Of a stretch of DNA of 64,000 bases, positions 12,908 through 37,619 are shown piece after piece (within the stretch, counting starts at the first letter, position 1; each line of letters starts with the position of its first letter). Under the pieces are notes generated by a model. The model was not told the DNA's origin. It saw only the letters and a list, made by a program, of their open reading frames with translations, and searched no databases. The translations under genes were made by a program, and so were the position numbers. The DNA comes from Antennarius striatus (taxonomy: Eukaryota > Chordata > Actinopteri > Lophiiformes > Antennariidae), in contig NC_090785.1 of NCBI RefSeq assembly GCF_040054535.1, forward strand, positions 16,494,001 through 16,558,000, in the 5' to 3' direction.

Positions 12908-13210
12908 TGTGTAATGGGCGTCCACCGTTTAGCGGCGGACGACGGCTGTGTAATTTGTTTGGCTCTTTGTTGTAGGTGGAGACAGTGGAGACTGGTACGG
13001 GAGACTGATACTGGTGACTGGCACTGGAGAACCATATAAGGGAAAAACAACCAGCCAGAGAACGACACGATGTATATGTGTTAATGTATAGCGGCTCATC
13101 CTTTAGGTGGAGCCTGGAGACGGGCATAATAAATATCTGAGGTTCTCTGGAATGTGTTGTTCCTGCCCCTTGTCACGGTTCAGACAACACCAGATTTTAT
13201 GTTAGGGACA
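12908..13210. mobile_element. possible solo LTR-like segment
   Basis: A locally GC-richer block that opens with a TGTGTAATGGGCGTCC-type start, has AATAAA near 13127, and runs into a CAACACCAG segment at about 13187. This looks like an LTR, but no flanking duplication, primer-binding site or internal retroelement ORF is visible. The call is tentative. Confidence 0.25.
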
Positions 13211-14675
13211 GAGAACCCAGATCTGTTTAGAAATATTATATTAGGATAAAAATACATATTTGATAAATGAGACGGTTTGTTTCTTGTTCTTCCTTCCGGT
13301 TTTGAACACGCACAACTGCTATGGGTGGACTTCGGGATAAAAGTCCGTTTACCTAACAATCTGTATCTACAACTGTCAAACCAGAAAGGCTAAGGCTTAG
13401 TATTGTGCTAACTGTTTCTAGAGTGTCTGTCTCACTAATTCACACTATTTAACGTGATGTCGGTCATGAAGGGATGGTATCTCTCCACCTAACAAAAGCA
13501 TGAGGGTTGAAGACTAATAAAGAGAAATACAGTGACTATTTAGCTTAATGTTTCAAACACAGAACATAGAAATATCTATGGCACATTCATCAATGTAGAA
13601 AAACTAAACATAAGATCTTTATCTTATGTTTCACACAATTATCTTTTCTGTAAAACTGCCGCTTCAACATTCCATGGAATGTAGCGCTAAATAAAAGAAA
13701 ATCAATGTCAAAAATCTCACGACCCATCCTCTGTGCGGCGCAGGGCCATTAAGATTTCTCCTGGTGAGCTGACCTGGGCACACAAAGGCACCAAGGCAGG
13801 TGGTAGAAGGGCCAGACAGACGTAAACACGCAGTAGGAGCCAGTTGTATGTGGCTCTTAACATTCCCGAGCAACTCTACTTAACAGGTGATCTCTGCAAG
13901 AGATGTTAGACAATGACACCTGGGACTGATACTCCTAAGAGTGGACTTGCAAAATCAGCAAGTCCTTCCCCTTTGAGTAGCACTGTGAACACAGACTCAC
14001 ACTTGTCTGTATGTGCACCAGCTAACAGAGCTTGCTACTGATGAGACTGACTCTTAAATTACGGCTGCAACATGTGCATCTCCACATGAAATCACGCAAT
14101 GTCACAGCATTATAATGCAAAGCAGGCACAAAGCTGTCTCCCTTTAACAACTCCTAGATGTCACCATTTCACAGAAGACTGTTTATAATGGATGATAACA
14201 AACTGTATTCAAAACCAGAAGCTTTTTTTGTTGTGTACAAATGGATCTTCCAGTGAAGCTATAAACAATTATTGCAATAATACCTCATATCAAAGAGGGA
14301 TATTTCAAGATTGTTCACTAGTATAAAATGCACCAGTCAAAGGCGGCTAAGGCCAATAGATGTCACTGATAACCAAGCTTTACAGGTGGTGCTATTTACC
14401 TATATCCAATTTCTCATTTACTTGCAACGTAAGTCCTCTTATGTGCATAGTCCTACAAAAATCTCAACACTGCATGTGCCATTAGTTATACTCCAAATTC
14501 TGACAAATTAATGGACAATGTCTAATATGAAAAAAAAATTAAGATCATTGTACTGTGTCTGACCAAGAATGATGCCGTTACATTTCCCTCCTCTTAGCAA
14601 TTGAAGAAACAATAGTGACACCTAGTGTCTGATTTCAGCACTGTTATTTAAAAATAATTACAAAATAAGAAGTAG
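13211..14675. other. gene-free stretch downstream of the LONRF gene
   Basis: No coding exon was recognised. It is probably intergenic. The LONRF gene ends to its right and transcribes towards it. Confidence 0.5.
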
Positions 14676-14681
14676 TTTAAT
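14676..14681 (-). other. candidate poly(A) signal (ATTAAA) of the LONRF gene
   Basis: On the minus strand this reads ATTAAA, about 285 nt downstream of the LONRF stop. I found no canonical AATAAA in the first several hundred bases. Confidence 0.3.
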
Positions 14682-14964
14682 TTGGCTAATAATTTACCAT
14701 TATAGATGAACCTACATAAGAAACATCTTTGGTAAACCATCATCTGAATCCTTGAAGTCCCAGAGAAAAAAAATATTTAAAAAAAAAAGGACAATAAGAA
14801 AGACGCAAACCATAACCCTAACTCTGGATGACTGTGTAGTGTCTAGTTATATCCACACCATCAACCTTCAGCTGTGATGTCTGACAGTCCTTCCATTATT
14901 CAACCTCTGTGGTGTGAAGCCCTTTTCACTCTCTCAGGTGTTTGCAGCCACAGTACTTGTATGT

Positions 14965-22766
<7,802 letters not shown>

Positions 22767-23330
22767 AGCGGTTCGGTTATGTCACCAGGAAAAAAAAAAA
22801 AAAAGGGTCTTACGGGAAGGACTGTGGATTTTCTCAACACAGTTTTCTCAATGCGGACGGAGAGGCTTTTCGGTGTAATAGTATCGCATTGACCATGTAA
22901 ATGTCACACTGACAGCTTCCACTAGACTCCCACCTGCTCGAACGCGACCCGGTTCCGTCGTGCTGGTCTGCAATAATAATTTAGTTCTTACTAGTTTCTC
23001 TGTTGCATAAATTATACCCGGTGGCATTACCCATTTGTAAACCTAACTTAGTCTTTTGTTTGGCACACATACCGCCTCCCCTGTTGGTTACTAGAACCCC
23101 CCCCCCGCTCAAAGATTCCACGTCAATGTGACGCGATCGCCGCCGGTTCCGACAACAAAACCCTCCAACATAAACACGACAATCTTTTAACACATCTCTC
23201 TTCTCCTCCGAAGTGTCCGTGTCCGCTTCCGACTTGTTTCACGACGTCTTTTCAGTCACAGAGCCAGGTTACTGTGTAACACCATTACGTTACATAAATA
23301 AAGATCACGTGACAGCGCAGAACGAAATTC
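22767..23330 (-). promoter_or_regulatory. LONRF 5' UTR and probable promoter
   Basis: Sequence immediately upstream of the LONRF ATG. It has more CpG than its surroundings (for example the CGATCGCCGCCGG segment near 23133-23146) and carries no TATA box at an obvious position. No transcription start can be fixed from sequence alone. Confidence 0.35.
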
Positions 23331-24377
23331 GATTGGATAAAACGGTGGCTTTTGACCCTGTTGTGAAACCAAGTTATTGAGTTTCATAACGTTGTTCTTG
23401 CGACGAGTTAATCTTTCCTTTCCATAAATTTGGGGGGGATTAGAAGATAAAATTGATAATATAATAAAGTAAGGAAAGAGTCGGGAATTTGCACTATGTT
23501 ACGGGAAACTGAACGGAATCCAAGCTCCGGATTATGATGGAAGGATGGAGGATGAGAGGAGGAGCGTTGACACAGTTCATCCTCATTCTTGATCTACATA
23601 TCCGAAAAACTCACGTTTTGTTATGTTGAGTCACCTGAGGTGGGGCAAACTGCATAATGCTTTTTTTCCCCCTGTTATGTATGCAAGAAAATGTGTTACA
23701 CGGGTCAGTGCACATCTGAGGGTTGCTTCAAGACTTTATTCTGAGTAATAAATGACTGAACCCCACAGTTGGACTTAAAGTCATATTAATAAATAAAGGC
23801 AATTAAAGCTTTGCGTCCTACAAAGCATGTTCATAATAATTAAGTGTGACTGACATGTCTTCTCAAGTGAATATTACTTTGCAGTCATTGAGGCAGGTTT
23901 TCTTAATGAAACCTAACACTGAAACATTATTTACATTATCTTTAAACCACTGACATCCATGTGAAACAACCTGCTGTCATGTGTCAGTACTGTATTGACA
24001 AACTAAATATTTAGCTTTGTCTTGTAATAATGAAATTAGACAGGCTACTCGTAAGGACGTCCGTGATTGATAGTTAATATAATCAATGATATTGGAATCA
24101 GCAGTCAGATGAAATAAACGCAAGTTAGATTGTGTAGTATTCTCACCAAAGTTTGAGCCAGACGAGCTTCACAGTTAAAGACTGGAACTCTGTATGCATG
24201 ACCCTTTTGTTAAGCCCTACGTGAGTATATGCAAGTCATAGCAACAGAATACTGTGAATATGAGAATGTATACAGATTCAAACACGTGCTTTTGTGTGAT
24301 TTAATACTTGATAAGGTTGTATACACAATGTACAATGTGCTATTTAGAAAGAGACGTACTCCTAATGTAAAATGTTC
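23331..24377. other. intergenic stretch between med7 3' end and LONRF promoter
   Basis: I recognised nothing coding here. It is about 1 kb of AT-rich sequence separating two genes transcribed in the same (minus) direction. Confidence 0.5.
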
Positions 24378-24383
24378 TTTATT
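24378..24383 (-). other. poly(A) signal of med7
   Basis: This reads AATAAA on the minus strand, 190 nt downstream of the med7 stop codon. Confidence 0.6.
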
Positions 24384-24572
24384 GTATTTTTTACAAAAAC
24401 TGACCTGTGTGATATTTACATTCTTAACATTTTTACAGAACTGTGAACATCTAACTTTATAAATAAAACAACACCACACAGAATTTCAAGGACAACATCT
24501 TCATACTTTCTATAACACAAATAAACAAGTTCAGTTTAAATATACAAGAAACACAACTATTCAATACAAAAC

Positions 24573-25331
24573 TTAGGCAATGTCATCAATAATACTGCAC
24601 ATGGCAGCATCTTTGTCCAATATTTTATCCCTCTTTAAAATGGAGGCATTCCTGTCCTGCTGACCTGCTGCCATGCAGCTGACGCTTGCTTCCTCTAGAT
24701 CCATTGGTTCAGTTTTCAGCCTGGGGACTTGCCCAGAGGAACAACCACCACTAGCTACAGCTGACAAACTCCTCATCCCGTCACCATCCTGACCCTCCAT
24801 CTGTGGCAAGTCGTCAGGTAAGGAAGCAAGGCACCCCTGGATCATCTCCACCACCCTCTCAAGATGTTTCTGGAACCTTTCAGCAGTCTCTAGCCTTTGT
24901 CTCTTCTGCACTTCCATCATCACCCTTAGTGTCTCCCTGGCTTGATGTGGTCTGTACTCATTTATTAGATGATGCAAATGGACAAAAAGAAGCTTTAAAT
25001 CCTCCAGCTTCTCTTCACGTTTCAAACTGCCAGGGCTCTTGATAAGGATATCTAGCAGGTCCAGAAAATTCACAAGAATTGACATATTAAGCTTCTTGAG
25101 CTCCCGTTTGTGATCAAACTGCATTGGGTGGAGCCTCTCGATGCCTTGGCTCTCCAGAGGACGGATGATGAGGTCATCACACTGGAATTGGTTGCCAAAC
25201 ATCATGTAGCTATCTCTGATGGGTGGAGGGGGCTTAGGAGCCAGACCCTTGCGAACATTTTCATCCGTGTACTCCTTGATGTACTGCATCGGAGGAGGAG
25301 GCAGGGCACTGACCTGTTGTGGTTCACCCAT
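24573..25331 (-). CDS. med7: Mediator of RNA polymerase II transcription subunit 7
   Basis: A single-exon coding region of 252 codons for MED7, a subunit of the Mediator middle module that heterodimerises with MED21 in the nucleus. The N-terminus has the family's Pro-rich hinge ([26 protein letters not shown], residues 8-38). The conserved core [19 protein letters not shown] then [13 protein letters not shown] is at residues 64-96, followed by a long helical segment (about 105-170) suited to coiled-coil pairing. The tail after about 175 is acidic and variable, with an LKTEP segment at 205-209 that fits a sumoylation consensus (inference). It is about 19 residues longer than the ~233-aa human protein, mainly in the tail. 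A 3' splice site (CACAAG before GTCAGG) lies a few bases upstream of the ATG, implying a 5'-UTR intron. Confidence 0.95.
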   Translation of the reverse strand: MGEPQQVSALPPPPMQYIKEYTDENVRKGLAPKPPPPIRDSYMMFGNQFQCDDLIIRPLESQGIERLHPMQFDHKRELKKLNMSILVNFLDLLDILIKSPGSLKREEKLEDLKLLFVHLHHLINEYRPHQARETLRVMMEVQKRQRLETAERFQKHLERVVEMIQGCLASLPDDLPQMEGQDGDGMRSLSAVASGGCSSGQVPRLKTEPMDLEEASVSCMAAGQQDRNASILKRDKILDKDAAMCSIIDDIA

Positions 25332-25517
25332 GACCCTGACCTTGTGGAGACAAAATCTTCATCAGTTTTTTTTTTTAAATGGAATCTTACAAACACTGCA
25401 TTTTTTTGTGGTTTTACTTAGTTGTGTTACTAAAGTGCTGAACCACAACATTTCAAAAAGATATAATCATACAGATAAAAGAGAAGGCAATGAGCGTCAA
25501 TTACATACAAGTACGTA

Positions 25518-25583
25518 ATTACATTTTACTGTTCATGTTGTGCTACACATTTGTATAACACAACATGAACAGTAAAATGTAAT
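25518..25583. repeat. perfect 25-bp inverted repeat (hairpin) upstream of med7 coding exon
   Basis: Arms 25518-25542 and 25559-25583 are exact reverse complements (the first begins ATTACATTTTACTGTTCATG) separated by 16 nt. It lies about 190 bp upstream of the med7 ATG, in the presumed 5'-UTR intron. Confidence 0.9.
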
Positions 25584-25639
25584 AATAACGAAAATTTATA
25601 TAAGAAATAAAAGGACCACAGTGTGTAACAAGAAAATGT

Positions 25640-26345
25640 ATGAATCTGATCGTACGTGTTAGCTTGGCTGTTGTTGCCGTCTCCTGTGCTCTCCAGCGTA
25701 AACGAAACGGTAGCTGATATTTGCTGTGGACTTAAGTTTTAAAGTCAGAATGCGTACCGCAATTTATGTACCGTCAACGCAGTGAAAGCGAGCAAAAGTT
25801 TGGCTTTTCGTCAAGACAAGTGCTAGAAAATCGATAAGCGTCCCTTGAGCATTTAGCTAACTTGTACCGACTGCGTATCGAATAATCCATCCCGAGATTT
25901 TTTCATGGGCTATCTAAATGTTTATTCGTGAATACATAACTATCCAAACGTGGCATGGTTATGATTAAAGTCGCCTTGTGTACAAGAAAATGGATGGATA
26001 ACTCTTCCATCAACAACTTCCCCGTAAACGCCACGGAGCTAACCGTAGCTAGCTACGTGACTAATTCACTTTGCTATGGCTAGTTTTGGTTTAGCAAGTG
26101 TTCTTGCTAGCCCTTGCTAGCCAGTCAGTTTCATGCAGTCCTGAACCGAGTAACACAATACGGGATTAACAGACAAAATAATGATGAAACACAGACCTAT
26201 GAAATGAGTCCTTGTCTGCTATAGGTAGACTTCAGTCTTACAATGTTTAAGAGGTAAATTACCCTGGCTTAATCAAACAATGGACAACACTTCAAGACCA
26301 ACTCTGCTCTTCCCGGTCCACTAGCCTAACACTCTAATTCTATTG
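25640..26345 (-). promoter_or_regulatory. probable med7 5' region and promoter
   Basis: The region upstream of the med7 coding exon. On the minus strand a CCAAT motif is read near 26340-26345. A splice-donor-like CCAGG/GTAATT is read near 26258-26266, which could pair with the acceptor next to the med7 ATG. The start site is not determinable. Confidence 0.3.
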
Positions 26346-26597
26346 GCTGGAGGAGAGTCCTCGTGACATGTGATGATCATGCAGATTGGTTTATCTCGTC
26401 AACAGGAAATAAACGCTCATTTGTCTTCAAATTTGGAGTCGTGATGAAAGCAAGTCAGGCGCGTTCACTTGCTACAAAAAAATTAAGATTTTTTTTTCAG
26501 AGACGGAAATTGTCTTAACATACTGTTAAAACAAGGAGGCAGTCGTACATAACATATAAGGCCACAACAACAATTATAATACTGTTATTATTGTTAA

Positions 26598-26672
<75 letters not shown>
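26598..26672. repeat. (TAC)n-(TAA)n compound microsatellite
   Basis: About 46 bp of ACT/TAC repeats followed directly by about 29 bp of AAT repeats. Confidence 0.95.
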
Positions 26673-26673
<1 letters not shown>

Positions 26674-26770
26674 TCATTCATTGTATCCGCCGTAGCAGGT
26701 CATGGGGAGCAGGAGCCTATCCCAGTGGGGGACACTCCGGGCACGACGCCAGTGCACCGTGGAGCCACAT
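26673..26770. repeat. fish interspersed-repeat tail (TTCATTCATT...GGAGCCTATCCCAG type)
   Basis: ATTCATTCATTGTATCCGCC followed by GGAGCAGGAGCCTATCCCAG and a CGCCAGTGCACC segment. This is a decayed copy of the common fish LINE/SINE 3' tail in which GGAGCCTATCCCAGC is the hallmark. Confidence 0.5.
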
Positions 26771-28287
26771 ACAAATCCAATCCAATCCAATCTTTATTTG
26801 TTGAGCACCTTACCACAACCGCAGGCGACCAAAGTGCTGTACAGACGAATAAATAAAAAGAACAAACATTATAGATAAAAGACAAAGTGGCTCAAATATT
26901 ACAAGTAAAATTAATTAATTGAAAACATCAATATGGATAAAAGCAAAAGCCGTATAATCAGAGCAATAGAAATAAGATAAAATAAAATAAATAAAATTTT
27001 AAAAAATCCAGTGTCTATCTAGATATTAAAATCCAAGGAGAAGAGGTAGGTTTTCACACGAGATTTAAAAACAGACAGAGAAGAGGCCTGTCTGATCTGC
27101 TGAGGCAGATGATTCCACAATTTAGGTGCCACAACAGCACAGGCACGGTCCCCTCTGAGCTTCCGTTTGGTTTTGGGCACATTCAGGAGCAGCTGATCAG
27201 CTGACCTGAGAGAGTGAGCAGGTACAGGGGTGTAGAAGGTCAGAGGGGTAAGGCGGGCCAAGAACATTCAGGGATTTAAAAGTAAATAAGAAGAATTTTA
27301 AAATGGATTCTAAAATGTACGGGCAGCCAGGGGAGTGAGGCTAAAATGGGGGTAATGTGCTCATGCTTACGGGTGCTGGTCAACAGACGTGCAGCAGCGT
27401 TTTGGACCATCTGGAGGCGGGAGAATGAGGAAGCACTGACCCACATAAAGGGAATTACAAAAGTTCAGCCTAGTGGTGACAAAGGCGTGGATGACTGTTT
27501 CAAAGTGTTGCCTGGAAAGAATCGGTTTTATGTTGGCCAGCTGCCTCAAATGATAAATCACTACTGCCCTGATCTGGCTGTCAAGCTTGAGACCTGAGTC
27601 CATTTTTACCCCAAGATTAGTGATGGCTGGCCTGACATGCTGGACTAAAGAACCCAGATCTGGAAGGGGTCTTCCAACGGTGCCACCAAAAAACATCACT
27701 TCGGTTTTCTTTTCATTAAAACTCAAAAAGTTCAGAGTCATCCAGGCCTTACTGTCATCAAGATACTTAACTAATGCAGCGATAGAGTATGCATTATTCT
27801 TTTTGAGCGGAACATAAATTTGGCTGTCATCCGCATAACAGTGGTAGTGAATCCCATGCTTCCTAAGTATGGAGCCAAGCGGGAGCAGATAGAGAGAGAA
27901 GAGAAGAGGGCCTAGAATTGAGCCCTGTGGGACCCCACACAAGAGAGGAGCACAGGAGGACACCGAGTCACCAAGGCTGACACAGAACGTTCAATTTACC
28001 AAGTACGACCTGAACCACTCCAGTGCAGTGCCCCTGATGCCCACCCACTGTTCCAAGTGAGAGATCAGGATTTCATGGTCCACTGTATCAAATGCAGCAA
28101 GTCTAAAAGCACTAAAATAACACAGTCACCAGTCAGTAGCTAAAAATATATCATTAAAAACCCTGAAAAGAGCTGATTCTGTGCTGTGCAGGGTTTTAAA
28201 ACCGGATTGGAAAACCTCAAGAATATTGTAGTCTTTCAGAAAGTCTATTAATTTACTGTAGACTATCTTCTCAAGGATTTTTGAGAG
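26771..28287 (-). pseudogene. L2-like LINE 3' fragment (reverse transcriptase, broken)
   Basis: Minus-strand frames give the reverse-transcriptase core of an L2/CR1-group LINE. In order of transcription: KILEKIVYSKLIDF and FQSGFKTLHSTESALF (28260-28160), AAFDTVDHEIL (about 28090), [20 protein letters not shown], then the catalytic [11 protein letters not shown] (27840-27790), and a C-terminal PKLWNHLPQQIR segment (about 27110). A short AATCC run near 26778-26795 marks the 3' end. It contains frameshifts and stops and is 5'-truncated. It lies between med7 and itk. Confidence 0.75.
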
Positions 28288-28580
28288 ACACCCCTGAATT
28301 CAAAATTTTACCCTGACCTACTTGGATAGGTCAAAGATCATAGCTAGTGCCTTGACCTACTGTCATTAATCAAAGCACTAGCTTTGATCTATGGTCTTAC
28401 TCACACTGGCCTTCTCGTCTTTCTATCTATCCCGAGTTTACAAAAGTTGAAATTTGACCTTGACCTACTTTTCTCAAGGTTAAGCACATTATCTCATTTT
28501 CATTCCCTTGCCGCCCAAGTAATGTGCTTTTTGTTTTATCTGTCTATATCCAACGGTTACAAAGATATTTGGTGGACTCA
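28288..28580 (+). repeat. interspersed repeat R1, copy 1
   Basis: Shares long blocks with 55697-55945, 57599-57942 and 62085-62458: CACCCCTGAATTCAAAATTT, the ATCAAAGCACTAGCTTTGAT block, TTTGACCTTGACCTACTTTT, and CAACGGTTACAAAGATATTTGG. It has lost both ends of the full unit and adjoins the L2 fragment. The class is unassigned. Confidence 0.75.
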
Positions 28581-28589
28581 AATTGGATC

Positions 28590-29321
28590 TACATCTGTCG
28601 GAGCTATAAACATCAGCAAACATTTAGAAACACAAACTATTTCTCTTTTATTTATCCATATTTTGGTATATTGTCTTCATTTATCTCATGACAAACTATT
28701 TCTTTGTTGTGAGTAAAGCAAATTGAAATGTAGACCTTCATCCAAAATTATTGAAGCAATTTTCCTGATGGTGGTGCTACAGCATCTGCCATTTATGTTT
28801 CCCTCTTAACCTCTCTAGCACCTTAAAAGTCTTATCATTTAAATCTAAGTCAATAGATTTTATGGTTAATCGGACGTTGTTTGAAACTTGTATCTTTGAT
28901 CTGATCAAATGATCCCAGCAAAAAAGGAATGTCTCTCATGCAAGAATGGGACTGAACAAAAGACAGCTCAAACTATCTCAAGGCATGGTCATGTCGGTCT
29001 CATCTTTTAATCACGTTTATTAAGGAGAACTGCTGAAGTGGCAGGGCAACTTAATTTAATAGAAAAGCAAAGCACAAGATTAAACAAAAATGTTTTAATG
29101 TTGTGGCTGGAAGAAATGAGGAAATTCCTGAACCTTCAGTTTGGTTTCTGTTCTCAGATATTTAATTCTCATTATCTCTTTATTTATTGCTATTATCATT
29201 AGACTGCTCTTAGCTTGCCACTTTACAAAGTCTTTTCATTTAAGAAGCAAATTTATAAATCAAATAAAAAGAAAGAGCGGAACTGTTGCATACCATGGCA
29301 AGCAAGCGGATTAATGGGAGT

Positions 29322-29365
<44 letters not shown>

Positions 29366-29529
29366 AAGACAAAGAGAGAGTGGGTGTGTTCTAACACACA
29401 CAACTTTTTCCTTATCATACGGATGTGGTTGAACTAATTTAATCTACGGCTTTTTTGTGTTGCTGTCAGTTGCTCGGTCCTTTAGTGAGCGCAGCACTAG
29501 TGTGTCTTGTGCGGTTTTTATCTCCTACC
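28590..29529. promoter_or_regulatory. upstream region of itk with (GA)n tract
   Basis: No coding sequence was recognised. A (GA)n tract at 29325-29362 lies about 170 bp upstream of the itk start and may be within or near the promoter. No TATA box was clearly identified. Confidence 0.35.
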
Positions 29530-34660
<5,131 letters not shown>

Positions 34661-35348
34661 ATAACATAAAGACAGCTATATAGAGCTACGTAATCAAACC
34701 CTGGTCTTTATGCAATTTATCTGTTTGCCTCTAGTCAGGCCCAAGTCCATTTAAGCAGCCTCTGCTGCAGGGTTATGATAGAGATCAACATATTCTTAAC
34801 AGTCTATACGTTAATGCTGATGTGTTGTACATTGTACATGTCTCGGCTCATGGCCTTCACATGCTGGATATCAAGTATCATGGCTCTGATTCATTACAAA
34901 CTGTGGATATCTCTCATTAGAGTTTAACACTCCCATGTGAATTTTACTGCTATATGTGCATGTTGCCTCAGTCTCCAATATATTTTTTATCTATAAGGCA
35001 ACTATTACCAAATTGCCATTTTGAGTATTTTCCCCTTTCAACCCATAAATTTGGATCAACTCCTTTTTCAGGACTTTTAACCATTTCAGTGTTCCCAAAG
35101 GAATTTTGTTGTTTTGCACTTGCTCCTTAGAACAATTTGCAGATCTGATCTTGGACTTCAATGTTTGGTGGCCCTAACTGAGTCTTCAGTCCAGTCCATT
35201 GAATCCAGACAGTCAGTATGGATATGATTTCTGTGATTTTGTTACTGTACTTTGATTTGTGAGATATGTGAAACTGCTTGTGGCTGCTATTATTGGTCAG
35301 GTGTCCCTTGTAAAAGAGGTCTGTGATCTCACTGTGACATAAATAATC

Positions 35349-35358
35349 AATAAATAAA
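35349..35358 (+). other. poly(A) signal of itk
   Basis: Two overlapping AATAAA hexamers about 690 nt downstream of the itk stop. 34661 to about 35375 is the likely 3' UTR. Confidence 0.55.
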
Positions 35359-35375
35359 ACATTTAACAAGTGAGA

Positions 35376-36561
35376 CACATATGTTACTTATCCTATTGTA
35401 AATAAATAGCTACATGTGAAAACTATTTTCTGGCATTTTCTCTGTGTATTTGCAACATCACAATAATAATATATTTTATTGTTAGATAAAAACAAAAATA
35501 TGATTTAAAAAATTTAAAAAGTTTGGATAAAAGTCATAGAAAGTGTTGAGGACACAATACTATGGTCACTAAGTCCAACACTGAAATTTGACAAAAATAT
35601 TTTTATATTATATATTTTATATACTGTATATTTATACTTTGAGGCTCAGATTCAAGTCACCTGCTTCACCACTAACATAATGTTTCATAGCAAACACATA
35701 AAGACACTTTTCAAAGCACTGAAGCGACATTATCCAAACTGTATGCTCGCTGTTCCCCTCAGATTATACTCCTGATGATCACAGTTTTGTCAGAAAAGAG
35801 TAAATACAACACTTCTTGAAATTTGCTACAAAATGTGGAGTTTGAATAAATGTATATTAGCTATTTATGAAGGTTTATCACACATAGCAGGAACTGTGAA
35901 CGTTGCAGAACAATGTTGTGACTGAATGTGTCAAATGTAGTGGGTGTGAGGATTCTCAACATGTCACTGAGCTGTACTCAGCTGAATACACACCTCTGCC
36001 AGTGACAAATGATCTGACTTGTCTGTTCAGTTTGCCCTGTCCTTCCACAACCTCCTCTGAAAAACATTTCAGTGTGCCTGACCTTGTATAATGATAAAAA
36101 AGCACAACCTGGATACCTGATCTGGATATGGACCAAAATCAATAGGGATGTTTCCTGATCTGTTCCTCATTCCTCCATGTACTTGAAAATTACAAATTAT
36201 TTTTTGTTTTGTTAAAATCCATGTTAACAACACAATCAATATATTCACCCCTTTATCTAAATATGCACCAACATTTGAACCCCAAAGCTGATGGAACCCC
36301 TTCCATTAGTTTTACTGAAATGCGCTCACAGTCATTTGGAGAGGCAAAACTAATCTCATCAGCAGACGTAATGATCATTTTCTGCAGCTAACCTAGCTAC
36401 CAGTAGTTCTGCACTTCACTGGTCAAAGATGGAACTTCAAGTCACACAACACACTCTGGCAAGCCTGCCTTACTGCCAGCCTGGATGTGTTGAACATAAA
36501 TTGCACACTTGTACCAACACTGGATGTTACCATGTTAGCCTTAGGGCTGCAAGTCAGTCAG
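35376..36561. other. gene-free stretch
   Basis: I recognised no exon. It is AT-rich intergenic sequence between itk and the repeat cluster. Confidence 0.5.
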
Positions 36562-36721
36562 TATTCATTCATTCATTCATTCATTCATTCATTTATTCAT
36601 TTATTCATTCATTCATTCATTCATTCATTCATTCATTCATTCATTCATTCATTCAGTCAGTCAGTCAGTCAGTCAGTCAGTCAGTCAGTCAGTCAGTCAG
36701 TCAGTCAGTCAGTCAGTCAGT
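36562..36721. repeat. (ATTC)n-(AGTC)n compound microsatellite
   Basis: About 93 bp of ATTC units with two ATTT variants, then about 67 bp of AGTC units. The junction ATTCAGTC shows a one-step unit change. Confidence 0.97.
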
Positions 36722-37345
36722 TCCTTAAAGGGACAGTAAAGTTAAAATGAACAGGGTCTGTATTTGAAGTACATAAGTTAAAAAAAAGGCTTGGTAGCAT
36801 TTTTATTTTTTTTATTTGCAACAGGGACTTAGAAAAATGAAATTTATCATAAGTTATGGCAGCGGAAGTGACGCAACCGTAGACAACGGGGTGAATCCAT
36901 ATCAATGCAGATAAATCAAGAGACAAGGTAAAGAGCTGGTATTTTCGTAATTATTTATCCGAATGTCACCAAAAATAATGTCGTCATCGGAAACTGAAGA
37001 CGGGTTCCCAGCGAACTCACTTGGGGGTGTAATTATCCCGGATAATTATCACCCGGTGTACAAGGAGGATGAGAGTTTGGACATCTAGGGACTCATCCCA
37101 GGTGTCTTCATCTGAATCAGATTCTGACAGAGATATCCAACTAGTTATAATGTCCCATTTTGGTTTACAGTGTGTATGAAAAAGTTAATGGCGCTACAGA
37201 TGCTAACGTGGTAGCTCATCAAAGGGGTTTTTTATATAATTTTAGCATTGATTCAAAGGACAGGACTAGATGGAGGCAATTGATTCGCTGTGGCGACCCC
37301 TGAAGGGAAAAGCCGAAAGGAAAAGAAGAAGAAGAGAATTGAGCT
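36722..37345. repeat. unclassified repeat-like block
   Basis: Holds a short open frame at 36966-37088 (SSSETEDGFPANSLGG, then VIIPDNYHPVYKEDES, then stop), which looks like the N-terminus of a mobile-element protein. It ends at 37270-37345 in GCTGTGGCGACCCCTGAAGG ... AAAGGAAAAGAAGAAGAAG, a tail shared by common fish interspersed repeats. The family is not identified. Confidence 0.4.
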
Positions 37346-37619
37346 AACCGCCATTGATGGAACCCCTTCCATCAGTTTTACTGTTGGACTGTGTGGAGTT
37401 AATAACAACTCTAGTTTATATTAATATGTCTTGTATATATGAATGTATATGGATCAGGGCCTGACATGCTGTTTTTGTATGTTTTATTTCAGTGTCACAG
37501 ATCTTCTCAGTAAATTGACCTGTCTATCACTTCTGATAATGTTTACTTTTCGCGAGTGCCATAATCGCGAAATCAACACCGTGTAACCGCGATCTGGAGC
37601 TAACAGCTGTTAGCATCAG

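Noticed and set aside
27346-27597. Plus-strand frame opposite the L2 fragment
   Set aside because: It is a shadow of the minus-strand reverse-transcriptase frame.
36429-36750. Ser/His-rich frames across the ATTC/AGTC array
   Set aside because: They are direct translations of the tetranucleotide repeat.
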